Source: Parasitella parasitica (Eukaryota > Mucoromycota > Mucoromycetes > Mucorales > Mucoraceae). From it: a stretch of 35,112 nt of DNA. Below, in pieces: positions 21,455-33,327 of the stretch. The translations under genes were made by a program, and so were the position numbers. The notes beneath the pieces are model-generated. The model ran no database searches, was not told where the DNA came from, and worked only from the letters and a program-made list of their open reading frames with translations. The DNA is taken from contig MU619249.1 in assembly GCA_025201805.1 (NCBI GenBank), positions 234,954 through 270,065 of the forward strand, written 5' to 3'. The first letter of the stretch is position 1. Each line of letters starts with the position of its first letter.

Positions 21455-23320
21455 TCTTGTAGAAAGAAAGAGGCAAAATAGAGAATTAAAGGGAGCAAGA
21501 GTTCAAATATTATGATAAAACAACGAGAACGAGGAGTTGTGCTGTTATAACCACACAATTCAGGGGATTTTATGTAAAAGAGTAAAAGAAAATAAAGAAA
21601 ACAAACAAGTTTTTCTGCTCCTCTTTTTATAACCTTTTTTTTTTTTTTTTTTTTNNNNNNNNNNTCCTCAAATGTCTTAATAATCCTTATAGATAACAGC
21701 CATGTCCTGTCAGGCACGCATTTTGGGCTGATTATTTTATATTATCTTGTACTCTTATTCAGCACGGCTTGATTTAAACTTGTGTTACTTTTTGTCATTT
21801 TAAGCGAATAATGGGCTATTTTTGTCGTTTTTGTCTGTAAAAAGATGCTGTTTTTCCCGGGTAAATTACATTGCTGTACGCATTAACAAAAAAAGAAGTT
21901 GGAATCATGTTGTACGGATGCCCCGAGCTAAGCAACATGATTTTTATAAATATAAGCTTCCTACGCCCATTGCCTATTTTTTTTGTTGGGGTTTTTTTTT
22001 TATGAAAAAAAAAAAAAAAAAAAAAAAACTTGATACTAGTGGAATCAACTGTATATTTTATTATACAACATTGACCTAATAGCCTCACGTGCATTGTCTC
22101 AATTTTAAACCATAATTTTTTGTATGCTTAGTTGAATCTATATACAGAGAGACAGCGCGCGTGTGCAGTGCAATGTATATTTATAGATTTCATCTATACG
22201 GATTTTGCTCAACCTTGTACTACTCTGTGTGGATTTTCTAAAAGCATGATAATTGATTTTGGATGTTCAGCTCGCAGAAAAAACAACAGCTTTTTTTTTT
22301 TAGTGCAACGCAACGCAACCACAACACAACCAACGCCCTTGTATAACATACCAACTGACAATTCATTGCAATACTCTCAGCCTGTTCTAAGCGCCGTATT
22401 GCCTTTTACACGGCTACTCGAATATTTAAACATGTATGTCCCTCTTATATTAAGAATAAACGGCAATGCATCTCATCCTATATACATACAACTGTAGCCA
22501 TTGCAGACTAAATATTTGGATGTCATGTACAAGTGCGTTTAGATGTCTACAAGGCAAAATTTATATAGCCGCCGAGCTACCGGCTTCTAGCATTAGATAT
22601 ACAGGACTCTGAAGGATTTCAATTGCTGCTCAGAGCACCATTTACAGCAAGCTACACCTCTGCCGACACAATGCACGAGATCGTGCACTCTCGAAACTGG
22701 TGAAATTATCTTTTTTCATGTCAATTGTAATTGATAATTCATTGTTTGTGTTTGCATGAGCGCTGGCAGTGTGGCTGTCAATGTTTCTAAATAATACTTA
22801 CTGGCATTTCCTAACCGCAATGCCGAACTTTGCTTTCCCTTACAATGTATTATTTCTACATACAATGCAAGCCAAGGTGATGCCATGTAAGGTGCACATA
22901 TACATAGAACATGGAAGGAACATATGATGATAATGATACGTGTCTACAGATAACAAATATATAGCAAGCAGTATATAGAAAGCCTCCTGCTTTAATGTGG
23001 AAGGGTGATCACCATGTACCACATTACTTTTCTTGTAAAAGATAATATAAAAACACATTGCTATCTCCTATTTTCTCTGTACTAACGAAACGTCGACACC
23101 ACTGATGTGTACCTCTTTGCTTTTAGTTAATAGTTTTCTTAAAAAAAACCAACTTCATTACGTAACTCTTGACATCATAAAGATTTGGTCCCATTGGTCG
23201 ATATGAAGACTTACTGACCGAGGAGCCTTTTTCTGGTGAATTTTTTCCAGGATACTCTACATGTATATATATATAGGCAGGCGTTGGTGAAGCTTGCGTA
23301 GATTTTTCAAACAAATTACA
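21455..23320. other. long spacer with assembly gap
   Basis: Divergent region between chitin deacetylase (-) and the Pmp3 gene (+). It contains a T run ending in 10 N (21635-21664), a T10-ATG-A24 hairpin-like stretch (about 21992-22028) and a small palindrome TGCACGAGATCGTGCA (22672-22687). An ORF of 121 codons at 22132-22497 (+) has no recognised domain and unconvincing composition; I do not call it. Unusually long for this compact window, so an unrecognised gene is possible. Confidence 0.45.
21635..21664. other. assembly gap after poly-T
   Basis: Twenty T (21635-21654) run directly into ten N (21655-21664). The homopolymer probably stopped the assembly. The true length here is unknown. The gap lies ~180-210 bp upstream of the chitin deacetylase start. 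Confidence 0.95.
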
Positions 23321-23675
23321 ATGGCTTTCACTGCTTCGGATATATGTAAATTCGTTCTAGGTATACGTATATACACCATATGCAGATTCATCTGACAATG
23401 ATAAGCTAACATCTTGTGATGACAAAATAGCGGTTGTTTTTCCTCCGCTAGGTGTATTTGGCGAAAGAGGTATTATTTGTAAATCTTTGTTTTATGGAGC
23501 AAGATGACTTATTGTAATAGGGTGTGGTTCCGACTTACTCATCAACATTATATTGACATGCTTGGGCTGGATTCCTGGTGAGTTTTCTCTTGCACACAGA
23601 TATGCCATTTTTATTTACATTTTGTCCATTCGAACAGGAATCGTTCATGCTATATACATTATTTTTAAATATTGA
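23321..23675 (+). CDS. PMP3: Pmp3/UPF0057 plasma-membrane proteolipid
   Basis: Four tiny exons (23321-23360, 23431-23469, 23521-23577, 23638-23675) give 57 aa. The family is easy to see: MAFTASDICKFVLA, then PPLGVFGERGCGSDLLINI and LTCLGWIPGIVHAIYIIFKY, with two transmembrane helices around a short loop. Yeast Pmp3 (55 aa) is a small hydrophobic membrane protein that tunes plasma-membrane potential and salt tolerance. Every intron is phase 1 and splits a glycine or alanine codon. Donors are GTATAC, GTATTA and GTGAGT; the first intron has an alternative AG at 23385 that would break the frame. Confidence 0.95.
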
Positions 23676-23975
23676 TCAGTGCTTTCCCCCTACAGTCATC
23701 TGTATACTAATACGGTAGTAGCATATTAATAAAAGTTGCCGATCAAATTGCAAACACATTTAGCTCTTATGACATGGAAAAAGAGAAAAAAAAAAGGTCT
23801 AAATTTTTAATCATCTATTTTGATTCTAACTTGAAGGGAGAGGGAGGACGAGGGGGATTTGTTCGACTATCCACAGAATGATCAAGGGGATTCTATATAG
23901 CGGTTATGAATTGAGATATGAGGAATTCTATTTACATGTACAAAAAGGGTATCGAAAAATAAAAGCATGGCATGA
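23676..23975. other. convergent 3' spacer
   Basis: Between the Pmp3 gene (+) and the cyclin gene (-). Contains AATAAA-like motifs and a purine-rich GGGAGAGGGAGGACGAGGGGG stretch near 23838; no gene seen. Confidence 0.4.
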
Positions 23976-24710
23976 TCAGACCCTTGGAATGAAACTGGAA
24001 TAGTTTACATTCATCGCGGACGCGGCAGCAGCGGCGGCGACAGAATTGGCTGCTGCTGCTGCTGCTATTGCTGCTGCTACGGAAGACGAAGAAGGGTGAA
24101 GTAGGCGATAGCGCGGGTGGAGATGTTGCTGCTGATTCTGATAGCAGACAAAGCTAGATTTCATGCTGTAGGGATGGTAATTTGCTGATCTCTTTTTCTC
24201 ATGCAGCTTTCTATGCATCTGTTTGGCCAGCTTTAGCTCAGACATCCACTGCTGGCACTGTGCAGCCCATGAAAAGAACTGGGATTGGCGAACAAAGGTC
24301 TTGTAGTTCAAGGCTGAAAGGAACTCCATTTCCATAATGTTCAATTCAACCAGAGGCACGCTCGACACTTCAGACCATGATTTGTTTGTGAAGGTATTGT
24401 CATCGAGGAATTTATTGGCTAGGATAAGTGCAGTGGTAAACAAACGCACTTCGGATCCCATCGAGGCTCGGATGGATGGATATGCCGTTCGCAGCTTATA
24501 AATATATAGCAACGCAACAAGCACGCATGGGCTGGAAACCTGTGTTGATTTGATCATGTTTTGACAAAACAATCGAAACGAATTTGATCTGGCTGTGCCA
24601 GTGGTGGTGGTGGTGGTGAATGATGATCCAGCCCAGATTTTGGGCACCATGTGAGCAACAAACTCTGCCAATTGGATGGCATTTGAGCAAGACAGGATGG
24701 GATATGACAT
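23976..24710 (-). CDS. Pho80/PCL-type cyclin
   Basis: Single exon, 244 aa. The cyclin box covers roughly residues 15-155: FRLFCQNMIKSTQVSSPCVL, YIYKLRTAYPSI, GSEVRLFTTALILANKFLDD, NTFTNKSWSEVSSVPLVELN and MEMEFLSALNYK match the Pho80/Pcl cyclin family, which partners Pho85-type CDKs. The NKxW...V element is characteristic. The C-terminus has a His/Gln-rich part and poly-Ala runs (CAG/GCN repeats on the minus strand). I start at MSYPIL; a further in-frame ATG at 24755 would add a Thr-His repeat encoded by a (TG)n microsatellite and is less likely. Confidence 0.88.
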   Translation of the reverse strand: MSYPILSCSNAIQLAEFVAHMVPKIWAGSSFTTTTTTGTARSNSFRLFCQNMIKSTQVSSPCVLVALLYIYKLRTAYPSIRASMGSEVRLFTTALILANKFLDDNTFTNKSWSEVSSVPLVELNIMEMEFLSALNYKTFVRQSQFFSWAAQCQQWMSELKLAKQMHRKLHEKKRSANYHPYSMKSSFVCYQNQQQHLHPRYRLLHPSSSSVAAAIAAAAAANSVAAAAAASAMNVNYSSFIPRV

Positions 24711-25097
24711 GTCGTGAATGTGTGTGTGTGTGTATATGTGTGTATGTGAAAACAAGAGAGGAAGAAAAAGAAAGAGAGATGGTAAAACGCACTGCTATTT
24801 ATACAGCATATGGGATATATATGTATAAATATAAATTGCATTTGTCCACATTATTATCACTTGTTGTTGTTGTTATTACAAAAAAAGAGTATAATGTTCC
24901 GAATTTTACATTGATCTTTTTCTTCTCCTGCTGTGCTCCTTTGTCTAATTTCTACGCTATAACAAAATGATCCCCCCCCCCCTTGTTTGGAGTTTGCCAT
25001 TCCTGTAAACAACAGCAGGCTCATTTTAATGAAAATGGCGGGCTTTTTTTTTTCTTTCTATTATTGTTTTTTTTTGTCATTTTTAATACAAAGATAA
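24711..25097. other. divergent promoter region
   Basis: Between the cyclin (-) and Tad1 (+) genes. Holds a (TG)n microsatellite at about 24718-24748, a purine-rich GAGAGGAAGAAAAAG stretch and a run of about 12 C near 24970-24982; no gene seen. Confidence 0.4.
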
Positions 25098-26761
25098 ATG
25101 TGGAAGTCCATACCAGATGTTGAATCAAAAATTGTTCAGGCTAGTCTCAACAAATATAACCAGCTCTCCAAGCAGGGGAAGCCAATTTTGCACCAGCAAA
25201 AGGCCGAATGGACAGTGCTGGCTTCAATCGTTATGATTCATTGCAGTATGTGTTTATAATATCTACAAGGCTACATGTGTTTGACGTAATTATCACCAGC
25301 AAGTAAGGATGACTATTCGATCGAGGTCATATCTCTTGGGTAAGGAGAGACAGAGAGACAGAGAGAGAGAGAGAGAAAGCGTCTATAATAAGGGGTAAAT
25401 GAGCTTATTCTGTTATTTTTAATATATGCAGAACAGGCCTCAAATGTTTGCCGTTTAGTAAACTTTGCAAGAAGGGTGATTTATTAAATGATGGCCATGC
25501 AGAGGTAATTGCTCGCAGAGGATTTATAAAGTATTTATCTATATTCAATATATACATACACAGCAAAATATTTTAATGCACACTGTCATAGATATTTGCT
25601 TGAGATTTACACCAAACAGCATGACCATGACACGTTCCCATTCATTAAGCGAGACGCTTGCCTGGAGCTACGTCCGGAATATTCGATCCACATGTATGTG
25701 AGCCAATCTCCCTGTAGGTATGTGTATGGAACCGTGTCGGCCGACATCTAACGACGACAGCAACAGGCGGCGATGCGTCCATGTCTGCACTGGCGTCAGG
25801 TCAATCCCAAGAATCCAAAGACATATTTGAGTCTGGCAAAAAACGCAAAGGAGCACCAACAATGGGCGATTATCCATATTTCACTGAAAACATTTATGCA
25901 AATAAAAGGTTAAAAATGACTGGAAATGGTGTTCGCGATCAAACGGCAACCAAACAGTTTCAAAGAGGTCGATTTGATTTTAGTCAAATTGGGATTTTGA
26001 GAACTAAACCAGGTCAGTTTCGTTTTCTTTTGTGTAAGCTGCTAAATAGTTGACATTGCTATGCGGTTACGGTAGGCCGACTGGATTCCGAACCAACGCT
26101 CTGTATGTCATGCAGCGACAAATTGGCAAGGTGGAATGTATTGGGGTTGCAGTCTGCTTTACTATCAAATACATACCATCCACTTTATCTTGATTCCGTT
26201 ATTGTCGGTGACATGTTTGATCAGCAAGCATTAGAAAGAGCACTATACGGAAGAATAGCATCCGTTAAAGGTATACTTGAGTGCATAAATACTCCAATTC
26301 GGTGAATTATCAGGCTAATCACATGATATTTGTACACAAAAGATCTGCCCGAGCCATATAGGTTGAACTGCCCCAAGATTGTGTCTGCGGATATACCCTT
26401 TGCCTACTCTAAATCTTGGCTAGAGGACACTGGCAAGTACAAGGCGGTTGTGTCTTGTGGAACCTGCTTGTCTTGGGTCATAGGTATGGACAAGTCAGAA
26501 GTTTTTGCGAACGGCAGCAAACAGGGTGCACCCAAGAACAAGCCTGTTAATGCTAAAACAAGACCTTCTCTGTGTAAAAAAAGCTTATATAACAAGTTGG
26601 TGTCCAACGGTTTGGTTCAAGATGGTGCGCTATCTTATGGCCAATGCAAACAAAAGGCTGATCTATATCAAAAGGCCAAACAGTGCCTGCTGGATCAAGT
26701 GTTTGATACCTGGGTACAAACTCCTAGCGATTACCAGGACTTTACCTTATCACCACAGTAA
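25098..26761 (+). CDS. TAD1: tRNA-specific adenosine deaminase 1 (Tad1/ADAT1)
   Basis: Exons 25098-25245, 25300-25339, 25432-25530, 25592-25713, 25767-26012, 26076-26270 and 26343-26761 give 422 aa (yeast Tad1 is 400). It deaminates A37 to inosine in tRNA-Ala. The zinc site is complete: NDGHAEVIARRGF (His85, Glu87 as proton shuttle), QSPCGDASMS (Cys137) and LCMSCSDKLARWNVLG (Cys231). The family's TKPG and KIVSADIPFAYSKSW segments are present. The C-terminal half, including VVSCGTCLSWV and a Lys-rich patch, matches the ADAR/ADAT1 deaminase fold. Intron 4 uses GTAGGT rather than the nearby GTATGT, because only that choice restores SPCGDAS. Confidence 0.96.
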
Positions 26762-27246
26762 AATAAAAAGAGCTATATATCACTATATACTCTTTGTTTG
26801 TTTGTTGTTATTTGTTATAATACCGTTGCATGTGTGTCTCATCTTGTATAAATTTCTCTCCTTAATCCTATGGTCACACATATACATTTTGTCATGTAAG
26901 CACGGCTCTCAAGGATTCGGTTAGAAAACAAGTGTGAAGTGCACTTTACACTGATGCGTATTTAATAGAATGGTGTTCTTCCGTTGAAGGATGTATCAAA
27001 ATTGCAACCAGAGAAGCTGGACAGGTATCCATTAATGACAGCAGTGGTTGGATCATGTAGTACTAAGCCAATTGATACTGCCTTATATGTATACATCATT
27101 ATATAAATGCAATGGCAAGATAGCATTCGCAATGTACTGTGAGCATATCCATCACATCAGAAAAGCACACCCGACCCCTTGTTTTTCTCGACAGCTTACT
27201 ATAATTTACCGCCTTTTTTTCTATTTGGTCTAATTTCTTCCTCCTT

Positions 27247-27284
<38 letters not shown>

Positions 27285-27349
27285 GTTAATAATTATAAAC
27301 CTCAAGGTACCTTCTCCTTTCTTTCTTTTTACTATTCTCTCTTTTTTTT

Positions 27350-27434
<85 letters not shown>

Positions 27435-27581
27435 GGCAAGAAGGCACCGCATTTCAGATCAGATTTACAACGACAATACCCAGAAAAAAAAAGGATTTCC
27501 CATTCACAAAGCTCATCGAAATCCATTCCATTCGTTTTATAGTCATCATACAAAAACAAATTTGTGTTTGTTAATCGCAGA
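26762..27581. other. spacer with long simple repeats
   Basis: Tad1 3' flank and Ssd1 promoter/leader. It holds a (TC)n tract (about 27250-27279) and a run of 79 T (27352-27430). No gene seen; ORFs over the tracts are artefacts of the repeats. Confidence 0.5.
27250..27430. repeat. (TC)n microsatellite and T79 homopolymer
   Basis: About 15 TC units at 27250-27279, then mixed pyrimidines, then 79 uninterrupted T at 27352-27430. The whole ~180 bp is almost pure pyrimidine on this strand and ends about 150 bp before the Ssd1 start codon. The exact length of the T run is likely to be unreliable. Confidence 0.85.
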
Positions 27582-27840
27582 ATGGATAATAACTTGGATC
27601 TAGAAGGCCAAACTGCCCCTGAATCTACGCGAGGATTGTTTGATGCTCCAGATGTGAGGCCTTTATTCATGCAATTTATTATTATTATTATATGCTAACA
27701 ACCAATTTCAGAGTCCCAAAAGAGGTGATTGGGTTGGAAGACGTCGATCTATCGAATTGAGCGCTCGGGGCACCAATCCCAAAACATTTGGAATGGCAAA
27801 CAAGCCCCTTCAACAACAGCAACAGCAACAGCAACAACAA

Positions 27841-27872
<32 letters not shown>

Positions 27873-28311
27873 ACAGCAGCAGCAGCAGCATCGCTCAAGT
27901 GGATTGCATACTGTTAATGAAGAAGACTTTTACAGCCAAAAACAGCAGCAAAGAAAATACAATCGTGAGTCGATCCGTCACACGGACTATAGCCCACTAC
28001 AGCAAAGAGACTCTATCGATTCGTCGTCATCTTCGTCACTATTTCAACGAAAACAACGCTCTTCAGTAACTCATTTCAACAACTTCCCCTTGCTTAAAAG
28101 ACCAGACGAAACTGACGAGACGCCAAGTCGTATGTCCAGGGCAGATGTGCTGGCAGAGACTGAGGCAAAGCTGAATGGACACAATGCAGTCCCAGTAACA
28201 TCAAACCGTTTCAGTACAAACAGTGGTTTTAATGACAAGCAAAACCGTCGCTTATCTGAGCCAAATGCCCGCTTCCACAGCTATGGTAACAGCTACACTC
28301 AGCAGCAGCAA

Positions 28312-28355
<44 letters not shown>

Positions 28356-31344
28356 AGACTACTACAGCGAAAGGCCATCATTTGGCAGCAGTAAGCGCAT
28401 GTCTTACCAGCAGTCTTCTTCAACCTCAAGACAGTATTCGTCCGAAGCCACAGACGTCGCTTCAAGAAGGCTTTCATTATCCAAGCTGAATCTCATGGAT
28501 GTAGACAAAAGAAGCTCTGTGCGCGACTGGAGATCAAAAAGTCCAACCTCCATCACGCCCATGCCATCTTCATCGCACACATCTCGACCCAACTCCATGA
28601 TCAACCACAGCCACCGTCTCTCCACTGGCTCCTTCATCATGGATGCTGGTGCTGGTGGCAATGGCCATCAGCGCAAGCCCTTGTTTACCTCACATCTACC
28701 CTTCTCGTCTGTGGTGCCTTACCTCAAATCAAACATGCTGGTGAGCGGCTTGCTTCGCGTCAACAAGCGCAATCGGTCTGACGCCTACGTGTTTTGCGAA
28801 GAATTCAATGCAGATATATACATTTGCGGTTCGCGCGATCGCAACCGTGCTTTAGAAGGAGACAATGTCGCTGTGAAGCTGATTGAAGTGGACCAGGTCA
28901 TGCTGGAGAAGCACGAAAAGGAAGAGGCTAAACTGGCCAGGAACAATGGCCACCCTGTAGTGAGAAAGCCTGATGAGGAGGACGAGAAGGAGATTATTTT
29001 TGGTGGCGAAGAAGACGTGGATTTGGTGCCTCCCAAGTTTTGCGGTGTCGTGGTTGCTATTTTGGACCGTGCTCAAAAACAAGTGTTTTCAGGCACATTG
29101 GGTCTGACTCGTCCCAGTAACAAAAGAAAGGGCGAGGATCAACAGCAGCAGCACCAGCAGCAACGTGAAAGCTCTGTACCTCGTATTATTTGGTTCAAGC
29201 CTACCGACAAGCGTGTGCCTTTGATTGCTATCCCTGTGGAGCAAGCACCTCCTGGATTCATAGAGAATAGTGATGCTTTTGAGAACAAGCTCTTTTTGGT
29301 AAGTTGGGACAGGGACCCACAGAATAAAAGAATCTAACTCTGCAAATTCTCGTAGGGTTCGATCAAACGATGGCCCATCACCTCTTTGCATCCATTTGGC
29401 GTGCTTGAAAATGAGCTTGGTGTGGTTGAAGACATTCGGGTCCAATTGAGAGCCATAATAGCCGACAACAATGTCAATTCCTTGCCCTACACTGACGCAA
29501 TGTCAACATATAATGTCTTGAGCGCGGAAATGGTAGAAAGAGAAATCGCAAGCAAAGCACGCCGTGATTTGCGCTCTACGCGATGTGTTACTATTGTCGA
29601 TGAGGATGGAGGCTTTTTGGAGAATGCCTTGTCAATCACACCCATACAGGACACCACTGCTTTTGAAGTGGGGATCCATGTCGCTGATATCACTGCTTTT
29701 ATCAGCGCAGACTCTGCCCTGGATAAAGAAGCACGATCAAGAGGCATTGATGTCTATCACACTATTTTTGAAAAGGTGCCTTTATGGCCTGACTCTTTGA
29801 AGGAAGAGTGCACGAATCTTGTGCAAGGTAAAGACAGATTTGCATTCTCGATTATTTGGACCATGACAAGCACTGGGGAAATCATCGACACTTGGTTTGG
29901 AAAAACTGTCGTCAAGTAAGTCTCGATTGGCTGCTGATGTATTCCTGCCTTCCATTTCCTAACCATCTCTAATAGCTCCAATGCAGTAATGACCCTGAGA
30001 GAGCTGCAGAATATTATCGATAGCCCCAGGAACGATCAGAGCGATCTTTCATCAGACATACTCTCACTGTTTTCCATCTCGTGCTCCCTCCGTCAATCGC
30101 GGTCTGAGAAGGCGCTCTTCATCAAGCCTCCACAGCTCGATATTCGCTTCAAAGACGACAGCTACCCTAGTAGCATCTCCACCAAAACGCACCTCAAATC
30201 TGAATGCATACTGGAAGAGTTCCAAATCCTGGCCAACACACAAGTCGCTCAAAAGATCAGCAGCCATCTGCCTGACCATGCTTTGCTAAGGTCTCAATCA
30301 CCGCCAAACGAGCGAAAGTTGCGTGATCTGACTCAATATCTGGACAGTTTGGGCTACGTTATTCATCCTGAGACACCGAGCAGTCTTCAGAAATCCATCG
30401 ATGCCATTGAGAACCCTGAAGCCAAGACCGTCATTATGACTCTGGTTATGAAATCAATGAGTCAGGAAAAGTACTTTTGCACCGGAGCATTCGACATTAA
30501 CCGCTACCATCATTACGCCAATAACGCGCCGCTGTACACACACTTTTGCTCGCCTACCAAGAGATATGCCGACACCATTGTTCATCGTCAAATGGAGGCG
30601 TTCATCAAGGGCGACAACTACTTTTTCATGGAACCCGAGATTGTCCAAAAGACGGCACAGCTATGCAATGTCAAGACAAGGGCCGCTGAAAATGCCAATG
30701 AGCAAACACAGCACATGTTTTCGTCCTACTATTTGGCAAACAATTCGGGCGTGTCTACAAACCGTATCCAGGATGCTATCGTTGTCGGGGTACAAGAAGG
30801 CGCCTTTGATGTGATTGTGCCTGGCTTGGGCCTCGAGCGACGCATTCATACTATCAATCTGCCCCTGAAATCAGACACCTACAGTCTCTCTGAAAATGTG
30901 CTACATTTGATTTGGGTTCAAGGAGAGGCAACTGTCGATGCTGGTGTAGAAACTGCCATTTCTACCGATGACGATGACGACGATGACGAGTACGATGATA
31001 GCATTATAGATACCTATAGTGTTCGAGACGATATCGACTCGCCAGAAGAAGATGCCATTCTAGCAGATATCGGAAAGGATGAGCAGGTCAAGCGTCTGTC
31101 TATCAAGTCGTCGTCTACTGCGGCTCTTGATGAATTAAAAAAGAATCGCAGAAGGTCCACTTCCATCCGAGCTATTCAGGGCGAGGATGCTTGGATCACG
31201 CAGAAAGAATGCACCTTCCCCAACGAGTGTCGTCAATTGATCCGACCCTTTGACTTTGTAAAAGTAGTAGTTACTGCTGATCCCATTCGTAGCTCTCCTT
31301 TGATAAGAGTTTTAGCTGCTAATCCTTTTGTTACGAAGCAGTGA
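27582..31344 (+). CDS. SSD1: Ssd1-type RNA-binding protein, RNase II/RNB family, non-catalytic
   Basis: Exons 27582-27653, 27712-29298, 29356-29915 and 29976-31344 give 1195 aa (yeast Ssd1 is 1250). The N-terminal ~330 residues are disordered, with poly-Gln tracts (26 Gln at 27811-27888; another at 28300-28356). The cold-shock region begins around PYLKSNMLVSGLLRVNKRNRSDAYVF. The RNB domain includes GIHVADITAFISADSALDKEA and YTHFCSPTKRYADTIVHRQM. The metal-binding DxxxDLDDA motif of active RNase II enzymes is replaced by DEDGGFLENALS (about 29599-29634). An acidic Asp-rich insert (30967-31005) lies before the C-terminal part. Ssd1 binds mRNAs for cell-wall proteins and controls their translation downstream of Cbk1; that is family knowledge. 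Confidence 0.95.
27811..28356 (+). repeat. two CAR (poly-Gln) trinucleotide tracts in SSD1
   Basis: 27811-27888 is 26 mixed CAA/CAG codons. 28300-28356 is a mostly pure CAG tract with one CAC (His). Both are in frame. The purer second tract is the more likely to vary in length between strains. Confidence 0.9.
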
Positions 31345-31368
31345 TACGCATTTTGAACAATAAAGCTG

Positions 31369-31408
<40 letters not shown>

Positions 31409-31643
31409 GCTAGTATTGAGTTGTATACAACATCAATTTCGCTGCAAAGAAGCAGTGAACTACAAACAACAGCTCTTTGTCACTTTTCTTAAGCTCAGGG
31501 ATCCTTGTTTTAGGGGTTCTTTGTTTAATCACATAGTAGATTTGAAAATAAAAGTATAGATCAAGAGCTTCTTTCAGTGTATCCTCTAATAACACCACTC
31601 GTAATTTTTTTGTCTTTATTTTTTAGCGGTTGAAATGGGCAGT
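31345..31643. other. convergent 3' spacer with (TG)n
   Basis: Between SSD1 (+) and the ArfGAP gene (-). Contains AATAAA at 31359 and a (TG)n microsatellite at 31374-31403 (about 15 units); no gene seen. Confidence 0.6.
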
Positions 31644-33098
31644 TTACCAGCTTGTCCACTCATCATCCGAATTCTCGTCTCTTTTGCTGGTGGTAGCAGT
31701 TTTTCTCGCTGTCGTTTCTCTGAGAGGCGTTCTATTTCGTGGAGGAGCTTGAGAAGGAGAAGCACTACGAGAAGTAGGGGCGGATTGTTGCTGCAGTGAA
31801 GAGATGGTAGAGTTAAAGAAATCGTCATTGGTATTATCGTTGCTGGTATGACTAGATGAGCTATAGCTACTTCTCAAACTGACGTTACTGTTACTTCTGT
31901 GAGCGACATTCAAAGAGTCGCTAACAAGACTTCTAGTCTTTTCACTGATATTTTGCACATAGCCGCTAACATTGCTTCTAAAGTTGGGATCATTCCACTG
32001 TGTTTGAGCCGGCTTGACATAATTGTCATTTGCATAGCGAGCACCTTGAGCAGCTGCTTTACCCAACTCTTCCACACCCATTGATAAAAGCGACCAGCCC
32101 TTTGTTAATGCCTGCATTGGATCGTTTATAATATCTTCAATGCCTGATGCTGACGGCGTCCTAGAATTGGATTGGTTTTCAAATGCTGGATTCCCAAAAC
32201 CTGTAAACTTGCCGCCTTGGCTTGGAGGTAAATTACTACAGCACATGCAATTTTACAATCCAGTAAATATGAATCCACCATATTGGTATAACAGTAATAA
32301 TAATAATAATAGTACATACGCATCTCTACTTTCGTTTGCTTGGCCTAATTTAGCAAAGAAATTTTCAGTTCTCTCCTTGTCCCCAACTAGTCCAGCAGCA
32401 TTGTTGCCAAGCGCTGGAGAACTCCTTCCAGATGAATTGTTGCTACGCTGACCGCCCAGAGATCGAGTAGCTGCAGTAGCTCTCTTTGGAGTGGGAGCTG
32501 CTATGGGCGTCGAGGATGCAGCAGCCAGTGTAGGTGTCCATGTTCTGCCCTCAGCTTCCGCACTCAGCTGTATGATAGAAAAATGATGAGCCAGAAACCT
32601 TTTTTGGTATGCAAAAACGAACCTACTTTATCACGGTATAAGGTGGCAAACCTGCTGCTGTACTTTTGAAGAGGTTCCATTTTGGGGGAGTAATCCGACT
32701 GGGATTCGAAGAATTCTCTCGCATTCTTGTTGCCACCAATCTAGATGCATAACACATGATATTTGAATTAAAGAAAGGGATCAAGCATGTTTTCATAGAG
32801 TATTTACATCCATTTTCTTGAGCTGATCGTCGAACCATTTATCCATGCTGATAGAGCGAACAAAACTAAAACGACCCAAAAGCAAAATCAAAACCATGCA
32901 AACCATGCAAACCATGCGTGTTGCTCCACATTACCTGATATGAACACCAAATGAACGATGTACGCCTGAACAGTCGAGACAAATAAAGATACCATAGCTC
33001 ACACTTGCCCACTGTGGGTTGGGGGCAGGGCAATCAAAACAAGTACGGTTTTCAGATCTTCTCTGGATTTCGTAGAGCTTCTGCTTGTATTCAGCCAT
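31644..33098 (-). CDS. GCS1: ARF GTPase-activating protein (ARFGAP1/Gcs1 type)
   Basis: Exons on the minus strand: 33098-32935, 32865-32808, 32740-32627, 32567-32320 and 32235-31644; 391 aa (human ARFGAP1 is 406). It stimulates GTP hydrolysis on Arf1 during COPI traffic at the Golgi. The zinc finger is C20-x2-C23-x16-C40-x2-C43 and the catalytic arginine finger is R48 in [22 protein letters not shown] follows as in the family. The C-terminal half has ALPS-like amphipathic segments ([35 protein letters not shown]) that sense curved membranes, a Ser-rich region, and ends EWTSW, like the coatomer-binding aromatic tail. All introns are in phase. Confidence 0.95.
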
Positions 33099-33327
33099 GC
33101 TGTATTCGATATGTGAAAATTAGTAAGCCTTCGTTCTATAGTAATGGTGCTTACATGTAGCAATGTTTAGCTGTTGTGAGGAAAAACAAAGAAGAAGAAA
33201 AAAAAGAAGACAAAATTTGGAATGGAACAATAAACCCTTTGGGTCTCCGTTGATCGACCACGACATGTTTATCAAGGCAACAGTTTTATTCGAAAAAAAA
33301 AATAAGTCTTTCTTTGGTTGGATTATT

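Noticed and set aside
22132-22497. 121-codon ORF in the Pmp3/chitin deacetylase spacer
   Set aside because: No domain, signal peptide or plausible composition; contains a poly-Phe stretch from a T run. Left open because the spacer is long.
28229-28489. Poly-Ser and poly-Ala ORFs over SSD1
   Set aside because: They are other-frame readings of the CAG repeat inside the Ssd1 coding exon.
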